Below are positions 44,794 through 53,471 of a stretch of 64,000 nucleotides of DNA, piece after piece. The DNA is taken from assembly GCA_016712565.1 (NCBI GenBank), contig JADJQU010000003.1, forward strand, positions 806,001 through 870,000, read 5' to 3'. Origin of the DNA: Planctomycetota bacterium. Lineage in GTDB: Bacteria; Planctomycetota; UBA1135; GCA-002686595. The position numbers and the translations under genes are program-made. The notes below the pieces were generated by a model. That model saw only the letters and a list, made by a program, of their open reading frames with translations, did no database searches and was not told the DNA's origin. Every line of letters starts with the position of its first letter. The stretch's first letter is position 1.

Positions 44794-45537
44794 ATGGGCC
44801 ATGCCGCTCCCGACCGCGCCGAGTTCCACACCACGCGTTGGAGCGTGGTGCTCTCCGCCCTGGGGCCCGAGGGCGAAGCCCATGCCGCGCTCCAGGGCGA
44901 ATCGCGAACGGCCTTGGAAACCCTGTGCGCGGCCTACTGGTACCCGCTCTACGCCTTCGCGCGGCGCACCGGTCTCGGCCACGAGGCGGCCGAGGACGCG
45001 ATCCAGTCGTTCTTCGCCCGGCTCCTGGAAAAGCGCGACTGGCACGCGGACCCGCTGCGCGGACGATTCCGCGCCTTCCTGCTGGGCGCCCTGCGGAATT
45101 TTTTGGCCCATGAGCGGGAGCGCGCGCGGACCCTGAAGCGCGGCGGCGGAGAGGCGTGGGTTTCCGCGGACGACGCCCGCCTGCGCTACGAACGCGAGGC
45201 CCCCCTGTCGGACTCCCCGGAGCACTGCTACGAGCGCGCCTTCGCCCTGGCCCTCGTGGACCAGTCCCTGGAGCGGCTTCAGGCGGAGCAGCAGCACGCG
45301 GGCAAGGCCGTGCAATTCGCCGCCCTGCGCGAGTGGCTGGGTGCCGCGGAGGGCGCGCCGCCCTACGCCCGGCTCGCCCAGGGGCTCCAAACCAGCGAGG
45401 GCGCCCTGCGGGTCGCCCTGCACCGCCTGCGGCGGCGCGCGGGGGAACTGATGCGGCAGGCCGTGGCCGACCTGGTCCACGAGCCGGGGGACGTGGACGG
45501 CGAACTGCAGGCCCTGCTCGAGGCCCTGGGAAGGTGA
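44794..45537 (+). CDS. ECF-type sigma factor paired with a Ser/Thr kinase
   Basis: A 247-residue sigma-70 family protein. FHTTRWSVVLSALG opens a long N-terminus typical of the planctomycete/verrucomicrobial ECF group. Region 2 has EDAIQSFFARLLEKRDWHADPLRGRFRAFLLGALRNFLAHERERART. Region 4 lies near YARLAQGLQTSEGALRVALHRLRRRAGELMR. The adjacent gene, 48 bp downstream, is a protein kinase, a pairing known for ECF sigma factors that are controlled by phosphorylation instead of an anti-sigma factor. The ATG at 44794 follows a TATCCT box; an upstream TTG (44788) is less likely. Confidence 0.9.
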   Translation: MGHAAPDRAEFHTTRWSVVLSALGPEGEAHAALQGESRTALETLCAAYWYPLYAFARRTGLGHEAAEDAIQSFFARLLEKRDWHADPLRGRFRAFLLGALRNFLAHERERARTLKRGGGEAWVSADDARLRYEREAPLSDSPEHCYERAFALALVDQSLERLQAEQQHAGKAVQFAALREWLGAAEGAPPYARLAQGLQTSEGALRVALHRLRRRAGELMRQAVADLVHEPGDVDGELQALLEALGR

Positions 45538-45547
45538 TCGAAAATCC

Positions 45548-45572
45548 TGTAACGGAGGGCGGACGCTCCGTC
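45548..45572 (+). promoter_or_regulatory. Candidate ECF-type promoter ahead of the kinase gene
   Basis: TGTAAC (45548-45553), a 15-nt spacer, then CGTC (45569-45572) fits the general -35/-10 form of ECF promoters (AAC ... CGTC). It ends 13 nt before the kinase ATG. The spacer contains arms ACGGAG/CTCCGT that could also form a small hairpin. Confidence 0.45.
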
Positions 45573-45585
45573 AGGGGCTAGTGCC

Positions 45586-47580
45586 ATGACCTCCGTTCGC
45601 AAATGCACGCGCTGCGGCGCCACGCTTCCAGGAGAGCGCCCCACCTGCCCGCGTTGCCTGCTGGCCCTGGCGGCGGCACCCGCGCCCCCGGTTCCGGAAG
45701 CGGAAGCCTCGGCCCCCCGCCCGGCCGGTCGCGCGCCGGCGCCGACCCCGGCGGAACTGGCCGCGGATTTCCCCCAGTTGGAAATCCTGGAGCGCGTCGG
45801 CGAGGGGGGCATGGGCGTGGTCTATCGCGCACGGCACCGGCAATTGGGGCGCGAAGTGGCGCTGAAGATCCTGGCCCCCGGCGCCGAGCAGGACGAGCGC
45901 TTCGCCGATCGCTTCCTGGCCGAGGCCCGCGCCCTGGCCCGCCTCGACCACCCCGGCATCGTGCGCGTCTTCGACTTCGGCCGCGCGCAGGGCCGCTGGT
46001 TCCTGAGCATGGAGTTCGTCCCCGGCACGAACCTGCGGGCCATGCTGAGGGCCGGGCCGATCGAGCCGCGGGCGGCACTGGCCATCGTGCGCGAGCTGTG
46101 CGACGCGCTGCAATACGCCCACGACGAGGGCATCGTGCACCGGGACATCAAACCGGAGAACGTGCTCGTGGATTCCAAGGGGCGGGTGCGCCTGGCGGAC
46201 TTCGGCCTGGCGAAGCTCCTGGAGACCCGCGAATCGGGGCCGCGGCTGACGGCCGCGAGCGCGGTCATGGGCACGCCGCACTACATGGCCCCCGAACAGG
46301 CCAGGAGTTCGGCCGACGTGGACCATCGCGCGGACATCTACTCCCTGGGAGTCGTGTTCTACGAGATGCTCACCGGCGAGTTGCCCCTGGGCCGTTTCGA
46401 GCCGCCGTCCCGGCGCGTGTCCGTGGACGTGCGCCTGGACGAGATCGTGCTGAAGACCCTGGAGCGCGAACCCGCGCGGCGCTACCAGCACGCCGTGGAC
46501 GTGCGCACCGACGTCGAGGGCATCGGCCCGTCCGGGGCCGCCGACGCGGGCCCTGGGCAGGCGGCGGCGCCGCCCGCCGCGGACGAAGGCACGGCGGCCG
46601 GTTCCCTGTGGATCCTCGGCGGCTGGTTGGTCCGAAGCCTGGTGCTGTGGACGATCTTCTGGTCGGGATTCGGCCACTGGAGCGCCTGGCTCGCGCTTCC
46701 CGCGCTGGCCCTGTCCACCGTGTACTTCGTCCACCGGGGCTCGAGCGTGCGCCTGGCCCCGTGGCGCGGCTGGGCGGCCGCGCCGCTGTGGCTCCTGGGG
46801 TGCGGAGCCTGGGTCTTGAACGTCCTGGCGAAGTGGGAGTGGACCACGGCCGACTACCATGCCCCGAGCCATGTGGCCGCCTGGATCAGCCAGGGACCGC
46901 GGCGGGCCCTGGCCCTGTTCGCGGAGGCAGGAGACGCGAGCGCCTGGAAGGCGGAGCTGTCCACCTGGACCCACCTGAACCACGTTCCCGCGCTGGAGTA
47001 CAGCCATTGGGACCTGGCGGCGCTGCTCTGCTGGATCGCGGCGGCCCTGGTGCTGTTCCTGGATGCCAAGCGCCTGGGGTGGCGCGAGCTGGGGCAGCCG
47101 GTCCTGGTGCTCGTCAGCGTCACCGTGCTGACGGCCTGGTGCGCCGCGGAGCGCGTGCCGCTGGGGATGAAGCCGCGCCTCGAACTGGGTGCGCGCGCCG
47201 ACTCGCGCACCGCCATGGAGCCACTGCGAGAGGCCGCACTGGACTTCGCCCAGCGAAACGACCTGGATTCGGTGCTCGAATTCCAATGGAAGATCAGCGC
47301 TCGAGGGCAGGCCGATCCCGCGGGTCGCGCGCTGCTCCTGGTGTTCGAGGCCCAGTCGCCCCTGCGGCGCTGGTCCTTCGACGTGCTGTCCGGCCCCCAG
47401 CGCGCCCTGCCGCGCGTCAGCATCCTGCTCGTCGAGCGCGCGCAGGCGTCCGGACTTCCCGGGGGTGAGAGCCGCGCGGTGGAGTGGAGCTTCGGCGCGG
47501 CGGCCACCGAGCCGCCGGAACGCCTGAAGCGCTGGCGTGCGCTCGAGGCGGACCTGAAGGTCGCGCTCGGCGTGCCTTGA
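45586..47580 (+). CDS. Membrane Ser/Thr protein kinase with N-terminal zinc ribbon
   Basis: A 664-residue protein. Residues 7-24 form a zinc ribbon (CTRCGATL...CPRCLL). A Pro/Ala linker leads to a Hanks-type kinase domain at ~63-315: GEGGMGVVYRA glycine loop, VALKIL, HRDIKPENV catalytic loop, DFGLAKLL, APEQA. Four or so membrane helices follow (LVRSLVLWTIFWSGFG, AWLALPALALSTVYFV, LAALLCWIAAALVLFL, VLVLVSVTVLTAW). A ~135-residue C-terminal domain, probably extracytoplasmic, is last. The likely cytoplasmic target is the sigma factor encoded just upstream. Confidence 0.92.
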   Translation: MTSVRKCTRCGATLPGERPTCPRCLLALAAAPAPPVPEAEASAPRPAGRAPAPTPAELAADFPQLEILERVGEGGMGVVYRARHRQLGREVALKILAPGAEQDERFADRFLAEARALARLDHPGIVRVFDFGRAQGRWFLSMEFVPGTNLRAMLRAGPIEPRAALAIVRELCDALQYAHDEGIVHRDIKPENVLVDSKGRVRLADFGLAKLLETRESGPRLTAASAVMGTPHYMAPEQARSSADVDHRADIYSLGVVFYEMLTGELPLGRFEPPSRRVSVDVRLDEIVLKTLEREPARRYQHAVDVRTDVEGIGPSGAADAGPGQAAAPPAADEGTAAGSLWILGGWLVRSLVLWTIFWSGFGHWSAWLALPALALSTVYFVHRGSSVRLAPWRGWAAAPLWLLGCGAWVLNVLAKWEWTTADYHAPSHVAAWISQGPRRALALFAEAGDASAWKAELSTWTHLNHVPALEYSHWDLAALLCWIAAALVLFLDAKRLGWRELGQPVLVLVSVTVLTAWCAAERVPLGMKPRLELGARADSRTAMEPLREAALDFAQRNDLDSVLEFQWKISARGQADPAGRALLLVFEAQSPLRRWSFDVLSGPQRALPRVSILLVERAQASGLPGGESRAVEWSFGAAATEPPERLKRWRALEADLKVALGVP

Positions 47581-47721
47581 GCCCGACCTGGAGGCCCGCG
47601 TCCCGCCTGCTTGCAAGATCCGCCGGACGCCGTAGTGTTCTCCCGTCCGCCCCGGACCGCCCGACCCCGGCGCGCGCCGCGGGGAGGACTTGCACCTCCC
47701 CCTCGCAGCGAAGAAGAGACC

Positions 47722-48909
47722 TTGACGGACATCGCCATCATCGGAGGCTGCGGCCACGTGGGTCTGCCCCTGGGCCTCGCCTTCGCCCGGGCCGGGAAGC
47801 GCGTGGTCGCCGTGGACACCTCCGCGGAGCGAGTTCACGAGGCCGGCTCGGGCCGGATGCCCTTCGACGACGAGGGCACGGACGAGCTGCTGCCCCAGGT
47901 GCTCGCCTCGGGCCACTTCCGCTGCACCACGGACCCCAGCGCCATCCGCGAAGCGGAGAACGTGATCACCGTGATCGGCACGCCGCTCGACGATCACCTG
48001 AATCCGCGCTTCGAGGTCTACCAGGACCTGATCGACGAGGATCGCTCGCACCTGCGCGACGGCCAGCTCCTGATCCTGCGCAGCACCGTCTATCCCGGCA
48101 CGACGGCGCGTATGGCCAAGGCCCTGGAGCGCGAAGGCTTCGACATCGACGTGGCCTTCTGCCCCGAGCGCGTCGCCGAGGGCTTCGCGCTCAAGGAGAT
48201 CGTCTCCCTGCCGCAGATCGTCTCGGGCTGCAGCGAGCGCGCCCAACGCCGCGCCGAGCAGCTCTTCAGCTGCCTCACTCCGCGGCTGATCCCCCTGGAG
48301 CCCTTGGCCGCCGAACTGGCCAAGCTCTACAACAACTCCTGGCGCTACATCCAGTTCGCGGTGGCCAATCAGTTCTACATGATCGCGAACGACTACGGCA
48401 TCGACTTCTACAAGGTGCGCCAGGCCATGACCGAAGGCTATCCGCGGGCCGCGGGATTCCCGCGCGCCGGCTTCGCCGCCGGCCCCTGTCTGTTCAAGGA
48501 CACGATGCAGCTGTCGTGCTTCAACAACAATGCGCTGTTCCTGGGCCACGCGGCCATGCTGGTCAACGAAGGACTGCCCCACTACGTGGTCAAGCGCGCG
48601 GCGAGCCGCCACGAACTGTCGAAGATGACCGCCGGCATCCTGGGCATGACCTTCAAGGCCGATTCGGACGATGCGCGGGATTCCCTGTCCTTCAAGCTCA
48701 AGAAGAGCCTGCAGGTCGAGTGCCGCGAGGTGCTGTGTTCCGACCCGTTCCTCGAGGACCCCACGTTCGTGTCGCTCGAGGAGATCCTCACGCGCGCCGA
48801 CATCCTGTTCATCGGCGCCCCGCACACGGTCTACAGGACCACCGATTTCCGCGGCAAGCCGGTGATCGACATCTGGAACGCCACGCCCGGCGGAACCACC
48901 GTCATTTAG
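47722..48909 (+). CDS. UDP-glucose/GDP-mannose dehydrogenase family protein
   Basis: A 395-residue cytoplasmic NAD-dependent enzyme that oxidises the C6 alcohol of a nucleotide sugar to the acid. It shows the Rossmann motif IAIIGGCGHVGLPLGLAFARAGK, the middle-domain strand LILRSTVYPGTT, the substrate-loop FCPERVAEGFALKE, the helix EPLAAELAKLYNNSWRYIQFA, the catalytic Cys in GPCLFKDT and a C-terminal UDPGDH domain (GMTFKADSDDARDS). The TTG at 47722 is chosen because it is followed directly by the Rossmann strand; GAAGAGA lies 4 nt upstream. The true start could lie further upstream. Five bases separate it from the epimerase gene. Confidence 0.9.
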   Translation: MTDIAIIGGCGHVGLPLGLAFARAGKRVVAVDTSAERVHEAGSGRMPFDDEGTDELLPQVLASGHFRCTTDPSAIREAENVITVIGTPLDDHLNPRFEVYQDLIDEDRSHLRDGQLLILRSTVYPGTTARMAKALEREGFDIDVAFCPERVAEGFALKEIVSLPQIVSGCSERAQRRAEQLFSCLTPRLIPLEPLAAELAKLYNNSWRYIQFAVANQFYMIANDYGIDFYKVRQAMTEGYPRAAGFPRAGFAAGPCLFKDTMQLSCFNNNALFLGHAAMLVNEGLPHYVVKRAASRHELSKMTAGILGMTFKADSDDARDSLSFKLKKSLQVECREVLCSDPFLEDPTFVSLEEILTRADILFIGAPHTVYRTTDFRGKPVIDIWNATPGGTTVI

Positions 48910-48914
48910 CGCCC

Positions 48915-49934
48915 ATGAAGATCCTGGTCACCGGGGCGAACGGCTTCATCGCCGGGTATCTGTGCGAGGAGCTGCTCTCCCACGGCCACGACGTGGTCGG
49001 TGTCGACAATTTCTCGAAGTACGGCCGCGTGGCGAAGTCCTATGACTCCCACCCGCGCTACCGGCTGCACGTCCAGGACGCCAAGGACGTGGAGGCGCTG
49101 AAGCGCCTGGCCGCCGACTGCGACCACTTCGTGGCGGGCGCGGCGATGATCGGCGGCATCTCCTACTTCCACAAGTACGCCTACGACCTGATCGCCGAGA
49201 ACGAACGCATCACCGCGTCCTCCTTCGACGCCGCGATCTGGGCCCACCGGCAGGGCCGCCTGAAGAAGCTCACGCTGCTCTCCTCGTCGATGGTCTACGA
49301 ATGCGCCGATGAATTTCCCACGCCCGAGGGCGCGGAGCTGCGTTCGCCGCCGCCGCGTTCGACCTATGGATTCCAAAAGCTCGCCACCGAGTACTTCGTC
49401 AAGGGCGCCCATGAGCAGTACGGCCTGCCCTACACGATCGTGCGGCCCTTCAACTGCGTCGGCACGGGCGAGGGCCGGGCCCTGGGCGACGTCGAGGAGT
49501 TCTCCGGCAACGTGAAGCTGGCCATGAGCCACGTGGTGCCCGACCTGGTGCAGAAGGTGCTCAAGGGCCAGGACCCGCTGCACATCCTGGGCGACGGCAA
49601 GCAGGTGCGGCACTACACCTATGGTGGCGACCTCGCGCGCGGGATTCGGGTGTGCATCGAGCATCCGGCGGCGCTGAATCAGGATTTCAACGTCTCGACC
49701 GCGAGCTCCACGACGGTGCTGGAACTCGCAGCGCTCCTTTGGCGCAAGCTCAAGCCGGGTGAGCCCTTCCGCTTCGTGAGCGACCCGCCCTACGCCCACG
49801 ACGTGCAACTGCGCGTCCCCGACGTCTCCAAGGCCAGGCGCCTCTTGGGATTCGAGGCCCTGACTCCCCTGGAGACGATCCTCGACGAAGTGATCCCCTG
49901 GGTGCGGGAGCAGGTGGCCGCGGGCAAGATCTAG
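48915..49934 (+). CDS. NAD-dependent epimerase/dehydratase (extended SDR)
   Basis: A 339-residue nucleotide-sugar enzyme. It has the cofactor motif MKILVTGANGFIAGYL, the catalytic Tyr/Lys in STYGFQKLATEY, the Ser region LLSSSMVYECADEFP and the substrate motif VRPFNCVGTGEG. It sits 5 bp behind a nucleotide-sugar dehydrogenase gene, so the pair probably makes a uronic-acid-derived sugar (for example by 4-epimerisation or decarboxylation) for a surface polysaccharide. The convergent GT2 gene begins 94 bp away. Confidence 0.92.
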   Translation: MKILVTGANGFIAGYLCEELLSHGHDVVGVDNFSKYGRVAKSYDSHPRYRLHVQDAKDVEALKRLAADCDHFVAGAAMIGGISYFHKYAYDLIAENERITASSFDAAIWAHRQGRLKKLTLLSSSMVYECADEFPTPEGAELRSPPPRSTYGFQKLATEYFVKGAHEQYGLPYTIVRPFNCVGTGEGRALGDVEEFSGNVKLAMSHVVPDLVQKVLKGQDPLHILGDGKQVRHYTYGGDLARGIRVCIEHPAALNQDFNVSTASSTTVLELAALLWRKLKPGEPFRFVSDPPYAHDVQLRVPDVSKARRLLGFEALTPLETILDEVIPWVREQVAAGKI

Positions 49935-50028
49935 CAACCCGTTGCGCCCCAGCCAGGGCGGCGACCGGGGTTCCTGGGGCCAGGTTCGGAGGGGACCCGC
50001 GCGGGGGCGACTCCCGGCCGCGCACGGC

Positions 50029-52491
50029 TCAGCGGATCGCGACCGCGGTCCAGTAGCCGAACGCCCGCTCGTCCCGGGCCGTGCCGGCGAAGGCGGTGCG
50101 CAACACCAGGGCCCCCTCGGCGCCGGGAGGCAGATCGACGACGAAGGAGTGGGTCCCGCGGTCTTCGCTCCTCCGCGCGGTGTCCAGCACGCGCTCGTGG
50201 AGGATCTGGGGCTCGCGTCCCACCGACAGGAACTCCAGGGAGAAGCGCACGCCTCCCTCGGGCGTGAATTCGTAGGCCAGGGGGTAGAGCCCGAAGCGCG
50301 CTTCCATGCGGCGCTTGCCGTAGGGCAGCGGGAAGTGCAGCTCGCACTCCGGCGGCACGAGATAGACGCTCTGGTCCTCCAGCTTGCGCGGCCCGGCCTT
50401 GAGCGTGGTCACGAGCCACGGCTGGGCCTCGAACATGGGGATGGGCAGGGCCTCGATCGTGGGCTGGGCGTCGGCCATGGGACCGAAGCGCGCCAGGCGC
50501 AGGCGCTCCAGCCGATCTTCCAGGTCCTGGGGGTTGCCGTAGTAGTCGTGCCAGAAGGTGATCGCCAGCTCCCGCACGGTGAAGCCACGGCGGATCGCGT
50601 CCCGGAACTGGAAGTCCTGCTCGGCGCGGCGGCGGCCGAACTCCACGCCGATGCGGGCGTTCTCCATGCAGGCCAGCAACGTCGCGCTGAAGAGCGTGAC
50701 GCCCAGGAAACGCCCCACGGCCCGCGGCGGATAGAGCGCAAAGGTCAGCGCCGCGCAGCACAGCCAGGGCGTCGGCAGGGTCACGTAGCGCAGGGCGAAG
50801 CCGGCGAACGGATCCTGGTTGCCGCGGGCGATGCCCGTGCTCACGGCCATGCTGAAGATCCCCGCCCCCACGGCCAGGATGCCCAGGGCCCGCAGCCGCT
50901 CGGCGGGGCGCCTGACCAGCACCTGGCCCAGGATGAGGAGCACGGCCGTCAGCAAGGCGCCGCTCAGCCAACCGGAAACGGGCCAGGCCTCCCGCGCCGC
51001 CGGGCCGAAGCCCAGGCTCAGGAACAGCCACGCCTGGCGCAGCACGCCCAGGGGCTCCAGCAGATAGGCGGTGCGCGCGGGGTTGTCGAAGTCGACGAAG
51101 TAGAACCCGATCAGGGCGGCGGTCAGGCCCGCGGCCGCGAAGAGCACGCGCCCCGCCGCCCGCTGGGACGGGGTCCCGCCCGATCCGCCCGACCCGCCTG
51201 ACCCACTTTGGGCGCGCCGGCCGGCGTACAGGCACCAGAGGAGGAGCGGCGGCGCGACGGTCAGGCCCGGGGCTCCGCACAGGGGCAGGCCGAGGACGCA
51301 AAGCCCGATGCCGAGGCTCCTCCCCAGGGCTGGCGGCCGGGGATCCGTGCACACGAGGAGCAGCAAGAGGCTCGTGATCGCCGTGGGCACCACCAAGGAC
51401 ACCTGGTGCATCATCAGCAGGTTCTCGGCGTTGCCCACCGAGAGCCACAGGAGCGGAAAGCACGCGTCCGCGTAGCTCGTGCGGCCCCGCAGGCGACGCG
51501 CGGCCAGGACCATCGCCGAGGCGAGCCCCGCCAGGACGAACACGTCGAAGAACATGCCGGAGCGGATGTCGCCCGTGGTCCAGGCCAGGGCCAGGAAGAA
51601 CACCCGGGGCAGCGGAATGCGATGCTCGTTGAAGGGCGACCACCACCACTCCGCGCTGGGCCACTGGCCGGGGGCGATGACGTTGGCCCACTCCAGGTCG
51701 TCGCGCTGGGGCACCACGCCCGCGTAGGTCCCCACGAACGCCAGGGCCGCGAGGAACAGGACGCCGAGCACCATCCAGACGAAGGCGGGCGCCGCCATGG
51801 CCTCCCAGTACCAGCGCAAATAATGGGGCGCCCACTTCCACATCTGGAAGCGGCTCTCCCCCGCCGTGCGGTCGGTCCACCGGCTCGGGACCTCGGCCAC
51901 GCCCGCGCCCGAGAGGTGGGCCTTGACGGTCAATTCCAGGGCGATCTCGAACCCCGCCGTGGACTCCACCGGCGTGCGGCGCAGGAACTCGCGGTCGTAG
52001 GCCCGGAAGTTGGTCGTGGCGTCGCGGGTGCCGACGCCCGCGAGCCGGTGCAGGGCCAGGCTCGAGGCCCTGGAGCACAGGCCCTTGAACCGCGGCCCGC
52101 CGTCCTGGGAGCCGCCGGGCATGTAGCGCGAGCCGCTGACCACGGCGACCCCCTCGGCCCGCAGTTTGGCCGCGAGGGCTGGAATCACCTCCGGCGGATC
52201 CGAGAGGTCCGCCATGGTGGTGACCACCACGTCCCCGGTGGCGGCCGCGAAGCCCGCTCGCAGGGCGTTGGCCGCGCCGCGGCCCAGGTCGTTCTTCACC
52301 AGCCGCACGCTGGGGGGCCGATCCGGCATGGCCGCGATCGCCGAAAGCGTCGAGTCCCCGTCGAAGTCGTAACAGACCAGGATCTCGTGCTCGAGGTGCT
52401 CCAGGGCCTTCCAGAGCCCCCGAAGGCAGGGCTGGATGTTCTCGTGCTCGTCGTAGACCGGCACGACGACGCTGATGCGCTGGGGCGACAT
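50029..52491 (-). CDS. GT2 glycosyltransferase fused to a polytopic membrane domain
   Basis: An 820-residue protein. Residues 5-230 are a dolichol-phosphate-mannose-synthase-like GT2 domain: ISVVVPVYDEHENIQPCLRGL, a CYDFDGDST nucleotide site, LGRGAANALRAGFAAATGDVVVTTMADLSDPP and VSGSRYMPGG. A membrane part of ~11 helices spans about 255-590 (WMVLGVLFLAALAFVGTYAGVV onward). A soluble C-terminal domain of ~190 residues follows, probably beta-rich (LHFPLPYGKRRMEARFGLYPL). It could transfer a sugar to undecaprenyl phosphate and use it on the far side. Start ATG 52489-52491 is chosen because the GT2 fold begins there. It is convergent with the sugar-nucleotide genes, which may supply its donor. 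Confidence 0.85.
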   Translation of the reverse strand: MSPQRISVVVPVYDEHENIQPCLRGLWKALEHLEHEILVCYDFDGDSTLSAIAAMPDRPPSVRLVKNDLGRGAANALRAGFAAATGDVVVTTMADLSDPPEVIPALAAKLRAEGVAVVSGSRYMPGGSQDGGPRFKGLCSRASSLALHRLAGVGTRDATTNFRAYDREFLRRTPVESTAGFEIALELTVKAHLSGAGVAEVPSRWTDRTAGESRFQMWKWAPHYLRWYWEAMAAPAFVWMVLGVLFLAALAFVGTYAGVVPQRDDLEWANVIAPGQWPSAEWWWSPFNEHRIPLPRVFFLALAWTTGDIRSGMFFDVFVLAGLASAMVLAARRLRGRTSYADACFPLLWLSVGNAENLLMMHQVSLVVPTAITSLLLLLVCTDPRPPALGRSLGIGLCVLGLPLCGAPGLTVAPPLLLWCLYAGRRAQSGSGGSGGSGGTPSQRAAGRVLFAAAGLTAALIGFYFVDFDNPARTAYLLEPLGVLRQAWLFLSLGFGPAAREAWPVSGWLSGALLTAVLLILGQVLVRRPAERLRALGILAVGAGIFSMAVSTGIARGNQDPFAGFALRYVTLPTPWLCCAALTFALYPPRAVGRFLGVTLFSATLLACMENARIGVEFGRRRAEQDFQFRDAIRRGFTVRELAITFWHDYYGNPQDLEDRLERLRLARFGPMADAQPTIEALPIPMFEAQPWLVTTLKAGPRKLEDQSVYLVPPECELHFPLPYGKRRMEARFGLYPLAYEFTPEGGVRFSLEFLSVGREPQILHERVLDTARRSEDRGTHSFVVDLPPGAEGALVLRTAFAGTARDERAFGYWTAVAIR

Positions 52492-52684
52492 GGATGGAGC
52501 GTCGTGGCGGCCGGGGAAGATCGCCCCCCAGACCGCCTTGGGAAGGCAAGGTCGACCCGCGACGCCTGAAGCCCTGAATCGTACGGTCTGGGAACTCGGG
52601 ATTGCCGACCGCGGCCTCGGGTCCCCCCGGTCCGATCGGTCGCGGGAGGCGAGGGATGGCCCTCGGCGACCTCGATAATGGCAC

Positions 52685-52713
52685 TTGACGCCACTAGTCG
52701 ACCGGTCTACTTT
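52685..52713 (+). promoter_or_regulatory. tetR promoter (TTGACG - 17 bp - TACTTT)
   Basis: A near-consensus -35 (52685-52690) and -10 (52708-52713) with a 17-bp spacer. The ATG at 52721 is 7 nt past the -10, so transcription should start at or next to the first codon. The operator 52695-52711 covers the spacer and most of the -10. Confidence 0.7.
52695..52711. promoter_or_regulatory. Putative TetR operator 1
   Basis: TAGTCGACCGGTCTACT; it matches the site before the efflux operon (53370-53386) at 15 of 17 positions. Its dyad (GACCGGTC core) and position over the promoter fit autorepression. Confidence 0.7.
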
Positions 52714-52720
52714 CGCGGCC

Positions 52721-53323
52721 ATGCAACCCCTGGCCAAGGAAACCGGGACCCGCGAACGCCTGCTGGAGGCGGGAGCCGAGGCCATTGCCGCCAAGAGCTT
52801 CAACGCCTGCGGCCTGGCGGAGATCCTGGCCGCGGCGGGCGTGCCCAAGGGCTCCTTCTATCACTACTTCGAGTCGAAGGAGGAGTTCGGCGTTGCGCTG
52901 ATCGAGCGGGCCTGCGCCGAGTACGTGGACTTCCTGCGCCCTGTCCTCGCCGACGCAAGCCGCAGTCCCCTGGCCCGCCTGCGCACCGTCTTCGAGCTGG
53001 GCCGCGACGAGTGCGCCGCCAAGGGCCCCCAGCGCCAGTGCCTGATCCCCAAGCTGGCCCTGGAGACCTCCCAGCTCAGCGAGCCGGTCCATTCGGCGGT
53101 CAAGCGGGCCTACGAACGCTGGAGCGAACTGCTCGCGGGCGTGATCCGTGAGGCCCAGGCGGCGGGCGAGATTCCGCCTTCCCATGACCCGGATCGGCTG
53201 GCCCGCCTGCTGGTGATGCTCTGGGAAGGTGCCACGCTCCGCACCCAGATCGACCGCAGCCAGCAGCCCATCGAGGACTTCCTGGGCTTCGCCTTCGAGT
53301 CCCTGCTGCGCGCGCGGCCTTGA
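52721..53323 (+). CDS. TetR family transcriptional repressor of the efflux operon
   Basis: A 200-residue regulator. The N-terminal helix-turn-helix domain reads GTRERLLEAGAEAIAAKSFNACGLAEILAAAGVPKGSFYHYFESKEEF. The C-terminal ligand domain (QRQCLIPKLALETSQLSEPVHSAVKRAYERWSELL) resembles TetR_C groups found in NemR/AcuR-like proteins, some of which respond to electrophiles; Cys110 in QCLI is a candidate sensor, by inference only. ATG 52721 is chosen over the TTG at 52685, which is part of the -35 box. The gene is followed at 149 bp by the RND efflux operon carrying the same operator. Confidence 0.92.
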   Translation: MQPLAKETGTRERLLEAGAEAIAAKSFNACGLAEILAAAGVPKGSFYHYFESKEEFGVALIERACAEYVDFLRPVLADASRSPLARLRTVFELGRDECAAKGPQRQCLIPKLALETSQLSEPVHSAVKRAYERWSELLAGVIREAQAAGEIPPSHDPDRLARLLVMLWEGATLRTQIDRSQQPIEDFLGFAFESLLRARP

Positions 53324-53369
53324 CCTCGCGCCCCTCGAACCACGCCGGGCGGCCCTGGCTCGGCCCTGC

Positions 53370-53386
53370 TAGACGACCAGTCTACT
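53370..53386. promoter_or_regulatory. Putative TetR operator 2, upstream of the efflux operon
   Basis: TAGACGACCAGTCTACT, with a perfect TAGAC-N5-GTCTA dyad and only two differences from the tetR site. It lies 85 bp before the first efflux gene, in a 148-bp gap with no gene. A -10 such as TCTACT would overlap it. Confidence 0.7.
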
Positions 53387-53471
53387 CAGCATCCACTACT
53401 CCCCTTTCCTGGCGGCTCCGCGGTCCAACCGGACCCTCGTGGGCGCCGGGCGTTCGAAGAAAACGACTCCC

